Assembly: GCA_027452145.1 (NCBI GenBank)
Contig: DAIDHB010000552.1
Location: 1 to 51,567 of the forward strand
Reading direction: 5' to 3'
Source: Planctomycetales bacterium
GTDB taxonomy: Bacteria; Planctomycetota; Planctomycetia; Isosphaerales; Isosphaeraceae
DNA length: 51,567 nucleotides
Position numbers and translations under genes: made by a program. Positions within the stretch are counted from its first letter, which is position 1; the number at the start of each line of letters is the position of its first letter. Of the stretch, positions 27,647-36,427 are shown one piece after another. The notes under the pieces are model-generated. The model searched no databases, was not told the DNA's origin, and worked only from the letters and a program-made list of their open reading frames with translations.

Positions 27647-30073
27647 ATGAAAGGTGTGTTCCGGACGGGCGAGGGCGAGCGTTCTGACGGCGCGGCGGTC
27701 GGCCTCGACGGGACTCCCGCCGCGCAGGCGGCGTGGTTCGGCCTCGAGGAGGACGAGCCCGAAGTCGACGGGATCTTCGCCGGGGTGGTCTTCAACCGCC
27801 CGATCGACCAGGTGCTGACGTATCGCGTGCCGGCGCGGCTGGCGGGGGCGATCCGGGTCGGGCAGCGTGTCCGGGCGCCCCTGGGCCGGGGCGACAAGCT
27901 GGCGGCGGGGTACTGCGTGCGGCTCGACGAGCGAGCGCCGGAGGGCCTGGACCGGCTGCGGATCAAGGCGATCGTCGAGATCCTCGACCCGTCCCCCTTG
28001 ATCGACGACCGGATGCTCGAGCTGTCGCGGTGGCTGGCTGAGTATTACGCCTGCTCGTGGGGTCAGGCGCTCGACGCGGCGGTTCCTGCGGGCGTGAAGA
28101 AGCACGCCGGCACGCGGGTCGGGACGTTCCTCGTCGTCCCCGAGGAGACGCGCGAGGCGCTGCGGGCCGGCTCTGGCTCCGGCGTCCCTGCTCCGAAGCT
28201 CTCGGCCAAGCAGACTGCGGCGCTGGAGGTCTTATGCCGCGGCGATGAGCCCCTGACGACCTCGGACGTCTGCCGCCTGGCGCGGTGCGGGCCGGGGCCG
28301 GTGCAGGCGCTTTTGAAGCAGGGGCTGGTGCATACCGTCCGCCGCCGCTTGCCGATCGGGCCGGGCGAGGCGGCGGCGCGGGGATCGCGGAAGGACGAGG
28401 GCCGGGGCGCCCCGGTCGTCATCGGTGAGTCCGGCGGATCGGGCGCTGCCGCGGAGAGGCCCCCTGCCCTGGAGCTGACCGGCGAGCAGGCCGAGACTCT
28501 GGCGCGGATCGGGCCGGCGCTCGACGCGGGCGGTTTCGCGCCGTTTTTGATCCACGGGGTGACCGGCAGCGGCAAGACCGAGGTCTACCTCTCGGCGATC
28601 GAGCGCGTCGTGGCGCGTGGGCGCGAGGCGATCGTGCTGGTCCCCGAGATCAGCCTGACGCCGCAGACGATCCGCCGCTTCCGCCGCCGGTTCGGCCGGG
28701 TCGCCGTGCTGCACAGCCACCTGAGCGACGCCGAGCGCCACCGCCACTGGCAGAGCATCGCCGCGGGCCAGATCGAGGTGGTCGTCGGGGTCCGGTCGGC
28801 CGTGTTCGCCCCGGCGCGCCGACTGGGACTGATCGTCATCGACGAGGAGCACGAGGGGACGTTCAAGCAGGAGACGACCCCGCGCTACCATGCGCGCGAC
28901 GTGGCCGTGAAGCGGGCCCAGTTGGAGGGGATCCCGATCCTGCTGGGCTCGGCGACGCCGTCGCTGGAGACCTGGCGGAACGCCGAGCGCGGACGCTACA
29001 CCCGGCTGGCGATGCCCTCGCGGGTGGGCGGGCGGCCAATGCCCGAGGTGCAGCTCATCGACCTGCGGCACGAGAAGACGCCGCTGGGGGGGCTGTCCGA
29101 GACGCTCCGGCAGGCGATGGCGCAGGCGCTCGCCGACGGCGGCCAGGTCATCCTGCTTTTGAACCGGCGGGGGTTCCACACGTTCGTCATCTGCCCGAAG
29201 TGCGGCGAGGTGGTCAAGTGCCACGCGTGCGACGTGGCGGCGACGTATCACCGATCGCGACACGTTTTGATATGCCACACTTGCGACGCCGAGCGCGTGT
29301 GCCCGCCGGCCTGCCCGTCGTGCCGCGCCACGGGCCTGCATTACGGCGGGATCGGGACCGAGCGGCTGGAGCGCGAGGTCGAGCTCGCCTTTCCCGAGTA
29401 CGTGTCGCGGCGGATGGACTCGGACACGATGCGGTCGCCGGGGAGCCACGAGCAGGTGCTGGCGGCGTTCAAGGCGGGCGAGGTCCGGATCCTGCTGGGT
29501 ACGCAGATGATCGCCAAGGGGCTGGACTTCCCGGACGTGACGCTCGTTGGCGTGGTGAACGCCGACACGGCGCTGCACCTGCCGGACTTCCGCGCAGCGG
29601 AGCGGACGTTCCAGATCGTGGCGCAGGTGGCGGGGCGCACGGGCCGCGGCGATCGGCCGGGCCGGGTGCTGGTGCAGACCTACACGCCGGAGCATCCGGC
29701 GATCCAGGCGGCGGCGCGGCACGATTACCACGCGTTCGTCGCCAGCGAGCTGCCGGAGCGCGAGAAGTACGGGGTGCCGCCGTTCGGCCGGCTGATCCGG
29801 CTGATCGCGCGCGGGCCCGAGGAATCGGCCGTGCATGACTACCTCAAGCAGATGGCCGAGGCGCTGCGGCGGTCGGCGGAGCCGTCGGTCAGCGTGCTGG
29901 GCCCGGCGCCGGCGCCGATCCTGAAGATCCGCAATCTGTACCGCTATCATCTCCGCCTTCGGTGCCCGACGCCGCGTCCGCTCCAGGTGCTGGCGCGGAT
30001 GGTGCCGTCCACGATCGCGCCGCCGCACGGCATCGAGCTGGCGATCGACGTTGACCCGATCCACATGCTGTGA
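27647..30073 (+). CDS. priA: Primosomal protein N' (PriA helicase)
   Basis: 808 residues from ATG 27647 with GGGAG upstream (an ATG 7 codons earlier is possible). PriA restarts stalled replication forks by recognising branched DNA and loading the replicative helicase. The 3'-DNA-binding domain starts near 40 (DQVLTYRVPARL). Helicase motif I is GVTGSGKT with Lys310, motif II is DEEH at 399-402, and later motifs include LNRRGFHTF and GTQMIAKGLDFP. The two zinc sites are intact, with Cys pairs near 516/519, 525/528, 543/546 and 556/559. Motif VI is AQVAGRTGR. Length is a little above the E. coli protein, partly from a linker of charged residues near 230-270. Confidence 0.95.
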   Translation: MKGVFRTGEGERSDGAAVGLDGTPAAQAAWFGLEEDEPEVDGIFAGVVFNRPIDQVLTYRVPARLAGAIRVGQRVRAPLGRGDKLAAGYCVRLDERAPEGLDRLRIKAIVEILDPSPLIDDRMLELSRWLAEYYACSWGQALDAAVPAGVKKHAGTRVGTFLVVPEETREALRAGSGSGVPAPKLSAKQTAALEVLCRGDEPLTTSDVCRLARCGPGPVQALLKQGLVHTVRRRLPIGPGEAAARGSRKDEGRGAPVVIGESGGSGAAAERPPALELTGEQAETLARIGPALDAGGFAPFLIHGVTGSGKTEVYLSAIERVVARGREAIVLVPEISLTPQTIRRFRRRFGRVAVLHSHLSDAERHRHWQSIAAGQIEVVVGVRSAVFAPARRLGLIVIDEEHEGTFKQETTPRYHARDVAVKRAQLEGIPILLGSATPSLETWRNAERGRYTRLAMPSRVGGRPMPEVQLIDLRHEKTPLGGLSETLRQAMAQALADGGQVILLLNRRGFHTFVICPKCGEVVKCHACDVAATYHRSRHVLICHTCDAERVCPPACPSCRATGLHYGGIGTERLEREVELAFPEYVSRRMDSDTMRSPGSHEQVLAAFKAGEVRILLGTQMIAKGLDFPDVTLVGVVNADTALHLPDFRAAERTFQIVAQVAGRTGRGDRPGRVLVQTYTPEHPAIQAAARHDYHAFVASELPEREKYGVPPFGRLIRLIARGPEESAVHDYLKQMAEALRRSAEPSVSVLGPAPAPILKIRNLYRYHLRLRCPTPRPLQVLARMVPSTIAPPHGIELAIDVDPIHML

Positions 30074-30511
30074 GCCCGGTTACGGCCGACGGGAGGGGGG
30101 CGTGTCGGCCGCCGTGTCGTCGGGGTTGAGGGAATTTCGAAAAAAAACGCGGGAAAGGCTAAAGTCCGATTTACAACGGAGGGGCATCCGAGTAAATTCC
30201 GCCGCGTTCGCTCACGACCGGGATTCCGCGACACCGGGACTCATGGCCGAGTCCCTCACCGAACCGGCAGGAGGCCGAGATGCAGGCCGCGACACATCCT
30301 TAGTCTTCCCCTCGAAACCACGGCCGCGACGGTTGAGAGTCGACCGCGGCACCCTCGGGTGCCGCCTCATCGCGGTAAGGGTCGCGACGCTCCGGCGGTA
30401 GCCAGGTCCGTGACGTCCACGGGCGTTGAGCACGGTACGACACGAGACGGCACAGCACTCGTGAAGTCGCGGGAAGGATCGCGACTATCCCATCCCTTTC
30501 AGGAGGAAAAG
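30074..30511. other. Intergenic region upstream of a PEP-CTERM gene, with hairpins
   Basis: 438 bases without a supported gene. An A-run (30139-30147) is followed by a weaker stem-loop at 30169-30197 (ATTTAC and CGG paired with CCG and GTAAAT). A perfect stem-loop at 30346-30365 and a small GTCGCG/CGCGAC hairpin just before the ribosome binding site lie closer to the PEP-CTERM gene, so its leader is probably structured. No clear promoter was recognised. Confidence 0.45.
30346..30365. other. Perfect inverted repeat, 8-bp stem with CTCG loop
   Basis: GCGGCACC, then CTCG, then GGTGCCGC. It has no T-run on either strand. It lies about 150 bases upstream of the PEP-CTERM gene at 30512 and shares stem length and loop with the hairpin at 3071-3090. 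Confidence 0.5.
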
Positions 30512-31156
30512 ATGCGCATGACAAGAGGGTGGACTGGGTTCCGCACCGCGGTCATCGCCCTGGGCCTGCTCGCCGCGAGCACCCACCACGCCGTTGCCGA
30601 CGACATCCTGACCTACAGCACCTCAGGCGCCGTCGGCACCACCGGGATCACGGGTTCCAACGTGATCAGCTTCGTCCCGGTCCAGAGCGCGTCGGTCGAC
30701 ACCGCGTCGAACATCTCGCTGGGCTACTTCCAGGTCGCGCCGCTGGCCGCCGGCCAGTCGACCACCTACCACGACACGACGATCAGCCTGACGCTCGTGC
30801 CGAACGCCTTCGACAACGCGACCGTCAATGACGCGCCGATCACGATCACCGGCCACCTGAACGGCACTGTGACCGGCCCGTATCAGTCGAGCGTCCAGGT
30901 GACGTTCAACCCGATCCAGAGCCCGACGTTCGACGTCCCGGGCGGGACCGGCACGCTCAACCTGCTCAAGAACGACCAGGAGCTCCTGGTCCCCTCGTCG
31001 GTCAACAACGGCCAGACCACGCTCCAGGGCCAGATCGCGACCGGCACCATCACCCACACGCCCGAGCCCAGCACGGTCGCGCTGTTCGTCAGCATGGTGG
31101 GCGGACTGGGCCTGCGCCGCCTGGTGCAGAAGCGGCGTCAGCGGGCCGCCGCCTGA
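30512..31156 (+). CDS. PEP-CTERM sorting-domain exported protein
   Basis: 214 residues, ATG 30512, with an excellent AGGAGG at 30501-30506. Signal peptide TAVIALGLLAASTHHAVA near residues 10-28. The mature part is a beta-rich Thr/Ser/Gly region (DDILTYSTSGAVGTTGITG onward) of the kind seen in planctomycete PEP-CTERM proteins. The end has the full sorting signal: PEPST, a hydrophobic helix VALFVSMVGGLGLRRL, and a basic tail. PEP-CTERM proteins are recognised and cut by an exosortase and delivered to the surface. No exosortase gene is in the window. Function unknown. Confidence 0.9.
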   Translation: MRMTRGWTGFRTAVIALGLLAASTHHAVADDILTYSTSGAVGTTGITGSNVISFVPVQSASVDTASNISLGYFQVAPLAAGQSTTYHDTTISLTLVPNAFDNATVNDAPITITGHLNGTVTGPYQSSVQVTFNPIQSPTFDVPGGTGTLNLLKNDQELLVPSSVNNGQTTLQGQIATGTITHTPEPSTVALFVSMVGGLGLRRLVQKRRQRAAA

Positions 31157-31194
31157 CGTACGCCGGCCGCCCCGACCAATTTCGAGCCATCTGA

Positions 31195-31221
31195 CCCCCG
31201 GCGCCCCGCGCCGGGGGTTTT
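31195..31221 (+). terminator. Rho-independent terminator after the PEP-CTERM gene
   Basis: A perfect 10-bp stem, CCCCCGGCGC (31195-31204) with GCGCCGGGGG (31208-31217), closes a 3-nt loop and is followed by TTTT. It lies 38 bases after the PEP-CTERM stop. Confidence 0.85.
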
Positions 31222-31394
31222 CGCGCGCCGACCCCCAGCTTGCGCCGCCCGCGTCCTCGCTCCATCTCGCCCCTCGCCACCGCAATTCTGCGACCGTCCA
31301 CCGATTCCGGACCGATTTGCAAGAATCGACCTCCGGCGCGGGAGAATATCTGGGAAGGGGACCAACTGACTGGGAGCGTGAGGAGGTGGGGAGG

Positions 31395-34300
31395 ATGTCG
31401 TCCACGGTTGCGAGCGATCTCCGGGCGATCTTCGATGGGGGGATGGTCGCGGGGCTGACCGACGTCGACCTGCTCGGCCGATTCACGTCGGGAAGTCCGG
31501 AAGAGGCCGAGCCCGCCTTCGCCGCCCTGGTGGCGCGGCACGGCCCGATGGTCCTGGCCGCCTGCCGGGGCATGCTCGCGAGTCCCCACGATGCCGAGGA
31601 CGCCTTCCAGGCCACCTTCCTGACGCTCGCTCGCAAGGCGTCGGCGATTCGGCAACCGGAGCTCGTTGGCTCCTGGCTCCATGGGGTGGCCTGCCGCACC
31701 GCGCGTCGCCTGAGGGAGAAGGACGCGCGGCGTCGGCGAAACGAAGTTGAAGCCTCCATGTCCCGAGCAAGCGAGAAGACCGCCGCCTCAGATCGCGAGG
31801 CCATCACCGCCCTGCACGAGGAAATCGATCGGCTGCCGGAGCGCTACCGATCGGCGATCGTCCTCTGCGACCTGAACGGCCTGACCCACCGGGAGGCCGG
31901 GCGCCGGCTGGGACGCCCGACCGGCACGATCAGCGCCCGGGTCGCCCGGGCACGCGAGCGGCTTCGCGACCGGCTCCTCGGCCGGGGATCGGCGTTCCCG
32001 GGCGGCGTAGTGGGGGCGGTTCGACTTCCCGGCCTGCCCGCGCCGCTGGCGAACGCAACCGTCCGGATCGCGATGGAGGCTTCCTCGGCACCAGCCGCGA
32101 CGATCCCGCCCGCGGTCGCGTCGCTGGCCCAGGAAGTCTCCGGATTCGCTCCCATCCTGTGGCGGACCGCGCTCTCCGCCGCCGTGCTGATCCTCGGCAT
32201 CGGGACGATCGGCATGGCCGTACTCGCCCCGCAGGACGGTGCACGGCCGACTGCGCCCATCGCGACGCCTCCGCACCAGCCTGCGGCCGCACCCGACGCC
32301 CCGCTGCCCGCGGGCGCCTTGTTGCGGATGGGAACGTCGCGGTTCCGTCCCCCATCGATGGTCGCCGAGATGGCGCTCTCGCCCGACGAGGCGACGATCG
32401 TCACCATGGGTGACGAGTTAATCGCCTGGGATGCGGCGACCGGCCGGGAACGATGGCGGGCCCTCGCGGAGGGGTACGGATACCATCCGCCGGGCGCGGC
32501 GTATGGGGTGCGAGCCCTGGCCTTCGCACCCGACGGCTCGCGCTTCTTCGCGCCGGGGCATCGGGGCGAGATCGTCGCATGGGAGACGTCGTCCGGCCGT
32601 CGTGAAGTCCTCCGCATCCCAACGCTCAGGGGCCTACGCGACGACGACGGGCGAGACGCCCGGTCGATCGACGTGGCGCCCGACGGGCGGAAGCTCGCCC
32701 TCGGGGGCGCCTCCGGGGTCATCGTCTGCAACCTCGACGGCAAGGTGCTCTACCGCGTGCCCAACGGCCTGGCCAGGCTGTTCGGAGGCCCCCAGCCGTT
32801 CGACAACAACGACCGCCTGACCTTCGGCGGGGACTACGCCCTCGCCCGATTCTCGCCGGACGGCAAGCGGCTGGCGGTCGCGAGCTGCATCCGGCCGAAG
32901 GAGATCCGAATGCTCGACGCGGAGACCGGCCGCGAGCTGCGGAAGCTCGCCCTGACCGACCGGCTGGTCCGGATGGCCTTCTCCCCCGACGGGCGCCGGA
33001 TCGCCGCGACCGAGCGCGATAGCTCTGTTCGCCTCTACGACGCCGAGACCGGGGCCCGGATCTGGGCCTGCGCGATCCCGCTGAGGAACCCCGGGGAAAA
33101 CTACACCTCCGCCATCGCGTTCGCCCCCGACGGCCGGACGATCGCTGTCGCCGCGACCGATGACCTCATCCACCTGATCGACGCGAAGGACGGCGAGGAT
33201 CGCGCGCAGCTCGCCGGGCACCGCTGGTATCCCTGGGCGCTGGCCTTCGCCGCGAAGGGGGGCCTGCTCTATTCCTCGGGCTGGGACCCCGCGATCCGCC
33301 GATGGGACGTCGCGGCCCGGAAGCAGATCCCGCCGCCGTCGGGAGTGCTGGGATCAAGCGTGGTCGCCGCCTCGCCTGACGGCCGCACGATCGCCTACCA
33401 GGACGATTCGGGCACCATCCGGCTCGTCGACGCCCGGGATGGGTCCGAGCTCCGGACGCTCTCGCTGGCCGGGGCCTGGTATTCCACGCTGGCCTTCTCC
33501 CCGGATGGCCGCCAACTGGCCGCTGGCGGTAGCGTCGGCGATCGGGTCCACGTCGGGCTCTGGAACATTCCGGATGGGCATTTGCAGCATCGATGGGACT
33601 GGCCGAAGGGGCGTGACCCGCATGTAGAGGTTGAGTGCCTGGACTTCGCGCCGGACGGGACCCGACTGGGCGCGGTGGCCTTCCGCCAGTCGTCGGCCTA
33701 CCTGTTCGATCCGACGGATGGCCGCCAGGTTGCCCAACTGCCTCACAACCAGGTCTACGGCCTCTCGTTCAGCCCGGACGGCCGGACGATCGCGACGGCC
33801 GGCTGGGACGAGATGCTCCGATTCTGGGATGCCGAGTCCGGCGAGCGCCGTCGGGAAATCAAGGTCGCCGATCGGATCAGGGCCGCCGCCCCAAATGCGA
33901 ACCGCGTACCTGCTCCGGTGGCAGGGGCGCCAATGCCGAGGGAGGACCTCCGCATGTTCGCCGTCGACTATTCCCCGGAGGGCGGGCTGATCGCCACCGC
34001 GCATCTCGACGGCAAGGTCCGGGTCTGGCGGGCCGATGACATGACGCTCCGCACGGTCTTTGCCGTGCCGAGCTGGTTCCGCGAGGGGTCCATGCGCTTT
34101 TCGCCCGATGGGCTCTGGCTGACGACCGGCGTTGCGGGCGGAAAGGTCGATCTCTGGGATGCGGCGACCGGGACGAATGTCTGGAATCGCGGCCGACACC
34201 AGGGCGACGTCTACACGGTCGGCTTCGGCCGCGACTCCTGGACCCTCGTCAGCGGCGGCCAGGACGGGGCCTGCTACCTCTGGGACACGCGGCCCGCGGG

Positions 34301-34718
34301 CAAGCCCGTGGCCAGCGACCCCGACCCCGCTCGCCTCTGGGACGACCTGCGTGGGGACGACGGCGCAGCCGCCTATCGCGCCGTCCGAACCCTCGCCGAG
34401 ATCCCGGATCGGGCCGTCCCCCTGCTCGCCGGGAAGCTCCGGTCGTTGACGTCGGTCGTCGACCTCGATCGCACCGAGCCCGGCCTGCCCGGCGAGGAGA
34501 GCGAGCGCCGTCGCCGCATGAAGAAGATCCTGATTGACAGGGACCCGAAGATCGAGTCGGCGATCGTCGCGAGGCGTGCCTTCTCGGTGCTGGCCCGGGT
34601 CGGCACGCCCGACGCGATCGCGGTCCTCGACGAACTGGCCAGACGCGACCCGAATGGCGAGGTCGGCCGCCTGGCCGTCGCGGCGAAGGAGCGGGCGACG
34701 CGTCCCGCCACTCCGTGA
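31395..34718 (+). CDS. ECF sigma factor fused to membrane segment and WD40 propeller
   Basis: 1107 residues from ATG 31395 (GAGGAGGTGGGGAGG before it). Residues about 41-110 are sigma region 2 (DAEDAFQATFLTLARKA is typical) and about 138-192 are region 4 with the helix-turn-helix THREAGRRLGRPTGTISARV. A membrane helix lies at about 257-278 (WRTALSAAVLILGIGTIGMAVLA). The rest, to about 1010, is a string of WD40-like blades (FSPDGRRIAATERD, FAPDGRTIAVAATDD, FSPDGRTIATAGWDE), followed by a helical tail. This ECF/WD40 architecture is known from planctomycetes. The propeller may sense an outside signal and replace a separate anti-sigma factor (inference). Its stop abuts the pgi stop. Confidence 0.88.
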   Translation: MSSTVASDLRAIFDGGMVAGLTDVDLLGRFTSGSPEEAEPAFAALVARHGPMVLAACRGMLASPHDAEDAFQATFLTLARKASAIRQPELVGSWLHGVACRTARRLREKDARRRRNEVEASMSRASEKTAASDREAITALHEEIDRLPERYRSAIVLCDLNGLTHREAGRRLGRPTGTISARVARARERLRDRLLGRGSAFPGGVVGAVRLPGLPAPLANATVRIAMEASSAPAATIPPAVASLAQEVSGFAPILWRTALSAAVLILGIGTIGMAVLAPQDGARPTAPIATPPHQPAAAPDAPLPAGALLRMGTSRFRPPSMVAEMALSPDEATIVTMGDELIAWDAATGRERWRALAEGYGYHPPGAAYGVRALAFAPDGSRFFAPGHRGEIVAWETSSGRREVLRIPTLRGLRDDDGRDARSIDVAPDGRKLALGGASGVIVCNLDGKVLYRVPNGLARLFGGPQPFDNNDRLTFGGDYALARFSPDGKRLAVASCIRPKEIRMLDAETGRELRKLALTDRLVRMAFSPDGRRIAATERDSSVRLYDAETGARIWACAIPLRNPGENYTSAIAFAPDGRTIAVAATDDLIHLIDAKDGEDRAQLAGHRWYPWALAFAAKGGLLYSSGWDPAIRRWDVAARKQIPPPSGVLGSSVVAASPDGRTIAYQDDSGTIRLVDARDGSELRTLSLAGAWYSTLAFSPDGRQLAAGGSVGDRVHVGLWNIPDGHLQHRWDWPKGRDPHVEVECLDFAPDGTRLGAVAFRQSSAYLFDPTDGRQVAQLPHNQVYGLSFSPDGRTIATAGWDEMLRFWDAESGERRREIKVADRIRAAAPNANRVPAPVAGAPMPREDLRMFAVDYSPEGGLIATAHLDGKVRVWRADDMTLRTVFAVPSWFREGSMRFSPDGLWLTTGVAGGKVDLWDAATGTNVWNRGRHQGDVYTVGFGRDSWTLVSGGQDGACYLWDTRPAGKPVASDPDPARLWDDLRGDDGAAAYRAVRTLAEIPDRAVPLLAGKLRSLTSVVDLDRTEPGLPGEESERRRRMKKILIDRDPKIESAIVARRAFSVLARVGTPDAIAVLDELARRDPNGEVGRLAVAAKERATRPATP

Positions 34719-36350
34719 TCATCGCGCCTTGTGCTGGCGATAGCGGCGGATCAGGGCGTTGGTCGAGCCGTCGTGCGACAGCTTCGGCTCGTCCTTCGAT
34801 TCCAGCTCGGGGATGATCCGCTTGGCCAGGACCTTGCCCAGCTCGACGCCCCACTGGTCGAACGAGTTGATCCGCCAGATCGTCCCCGCGGTGAACACGG
34901 CGTGCTCGTAAAGGGCGACGAGTGCGCCCAGAATTCCCGGCGTGAGCTGCTCGGCCAGGATGACGCTCGACGGGCGATTCCCCTCGAAGGTCCGGTGCGG
35001 GACCAGCGCGTCGGGCGTCCCCTCGGCCTTCACCTGCTCGGCCGTCTTGCCGAACGCCAGCGCCTCGGCCTGGGCGAACACGTTCGACATCAACAGGTCA
35101 TGGTGGTTGCCCAGCGGGTTGAGCGAGCGGCAGAAGCCGATGAAGTCGCACGAGATCAGCCGCGTCCCCTGGTGAATCAACTGGTAGAACGAGTGCTGTC
35201 CGTTCGTCCCGGGCTCGCCCCAGTAGATTGGACCGGTGGGGTAGTCGACCCGCCGGCCATCGAGCGTGACCGACTTGCCGTTGCTCTCCATCGTCAATTG
35301 CTGCAAGTAGGCCGGGAACCGCTTGAGGTACTGGTCATAAGGCAGCACGGCCACCGTCTCGGCACCGAAGAAGTCGGTGTACCAGACCGACAGCAGGCCC
35401 AGGATCGCGGGCAGGTTCCGCTCCAGCGGCGCCGTGCGGAAATGCTCGTCCATCGCGTGGAACCCGTCGAGCATCGCGCGGAAGCCCTCGGGCCCGACGG
35501 CGATCATCGTCGAGAGCCCGATCGCCGCGTCCATCGAGTAACGCCCGCCGACCCAGTCCCAGAAGCCGAACATGTTGGCGGTGTCGATGCCGAACTTGCC
35601 GACCTCGTCGGCGTTGGTCGACACGGCGACGAAGTGCCGCGCGATGGCCGCGTCGTCCTTCAGTGCCGCCAGGCACCACGAACTTGCCGTATGGGCGTTG
35701 GTCATGGTCTCGAGCGTCGTGAACGTCTTCGACGAGACGATGAACAGCGTCTCGGCCGGGTCGAGGTCGCGGGTCGCCTCGGCGAAGTCGGTGCCATCCA
35801 CGTTGGAGACGAAGCGGAACGTCAAGTCGCGGTCGCTGTAATGCCGGAGTGCCTCGTAGGCCATCACCGGGCCCAGGTCGGAGCCGCCGATGCCGATATT
35901 CACGACGTTGCGGATCGGCTTGCCGGTGAACCCCTTCCACTCGCGCGAGCGGATCCGATCCGCGAACGCCGACATCCTGTCGAGCACGGCGTGCACCTCG
36001 GGCACGACGTCCTTGCCCTCGACGACGATCGACCGCCCTTTTGGGGTGCGCAGGGCGACGTGGAGCACGGCGCGATGCTCGGTCGAGTTGATCGTGTCGC
36101 CGCGGAACATGGCGTCGATCCGCCCGCGCAGGTCGGACTCCTCGGCGAGTCGGACGAGGAGCTTGAAGGTCTCGTCGGTCGCGCGGTGCTTCGAGTAGTC
36201 GAGGAACAGCCCGGCGGCCTCGGCGTTGAGCCGCTCGCCGCGGCCGGGATCGTCGGCGAACAGCTCGCGCAGGTGCCGGTCGCGGATCTGGCGGTGATGG
36301 GCCTCGAGGGCCTTCCAGGCGGGCAGGTCGCGAAGCGGGGTCGTGCTCAT
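34719..36350 (-). CDS. pgi: Glucose-6-phosphate isomerase
   Basis: 543 residues from ATG 36350. Interconverts glucose-6-phosphate and fructose-6-phosphate. Family marks: NIGIGGSDLGP, the phosphate-binding FIVSSKTFTTLETMTNA, GGRYSMDAAIGL, the catalytic Glu in GEPGTNGQHSFYQLIHQGT with the catalytic His after it, and the C-terminal SFDQWGVELGKVLAKRI with the active-site Lys. Length is that of the long bacterial/eukaryotic type. It lies 77 bases after pgm on the same strand, so the two steps joining glucose-1-phosphate to fructose-6-phosphate are together. Its stop abuts the convergent sigma/WD40 gene with no base between. Confidence 0.96.
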   Translation of the reverse strand: MSTTPLRDLPAWKALEAHHRQIRDRHLRELFADDPGRGERLNAEAAGLFLDYSKHRATDETFKLLVRLAEESDLRGRIDAMFRGDTINSTEHRAVLHVALRTPKGRSIVVEGKDVVPEVHAVLDRMSAFADRIRSREWKGFTGKPIRNVVNIGIGGSDLGPVMAYEALRHYSDRDLTFRFVSNVDGTDFAEATRDLDPAETLFIVSSKTFTTLETMTNAHTASSWCLAALKDDAAIARHFVAVSTNADEVGKFGIDTANMFGFWDWVGGRYSMDAAIGLSTMIAVGPEGFRAMLDGFHAMDEHFRTAPLERNLPAILGLLSVWYTDFFGAETVAVLPYDQYLKRFPAYLQQLTMESNGKSVTLDGRRVDYPTGPIYWGEPGTNGQHSFYQLIHQGTRLISCDFIGFCRSLNPLGNHHDLLMSNVFAQAEALAFGKTAEQVKAEGTPDALVPHRTFEGNRPSSVILAEQLTPGILGALVALYEHAVFTAGTIWRINSFDQWGVELGKVLAKRIIPELESKDEPKLSHDGSTNALIRRYRQHKAR

Positions 36351-36427
36351 CGGGGGGTTCCGGTTTCGGGGTGGATTGGGTCGGTTCGATGAACGCTCCG
36401 GGCGATCGACCGGAGCTGGGGTGAGTA

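Noticed and set aside
30139..30197. A-run and hairpin after priA, considered as a riboswitch or a terminator
   Set aside because: The A-run would give a T-run only on the minus strand and no stable stem directly precedes it there. The hairpin does not match a c-di-GMP or other class I know.
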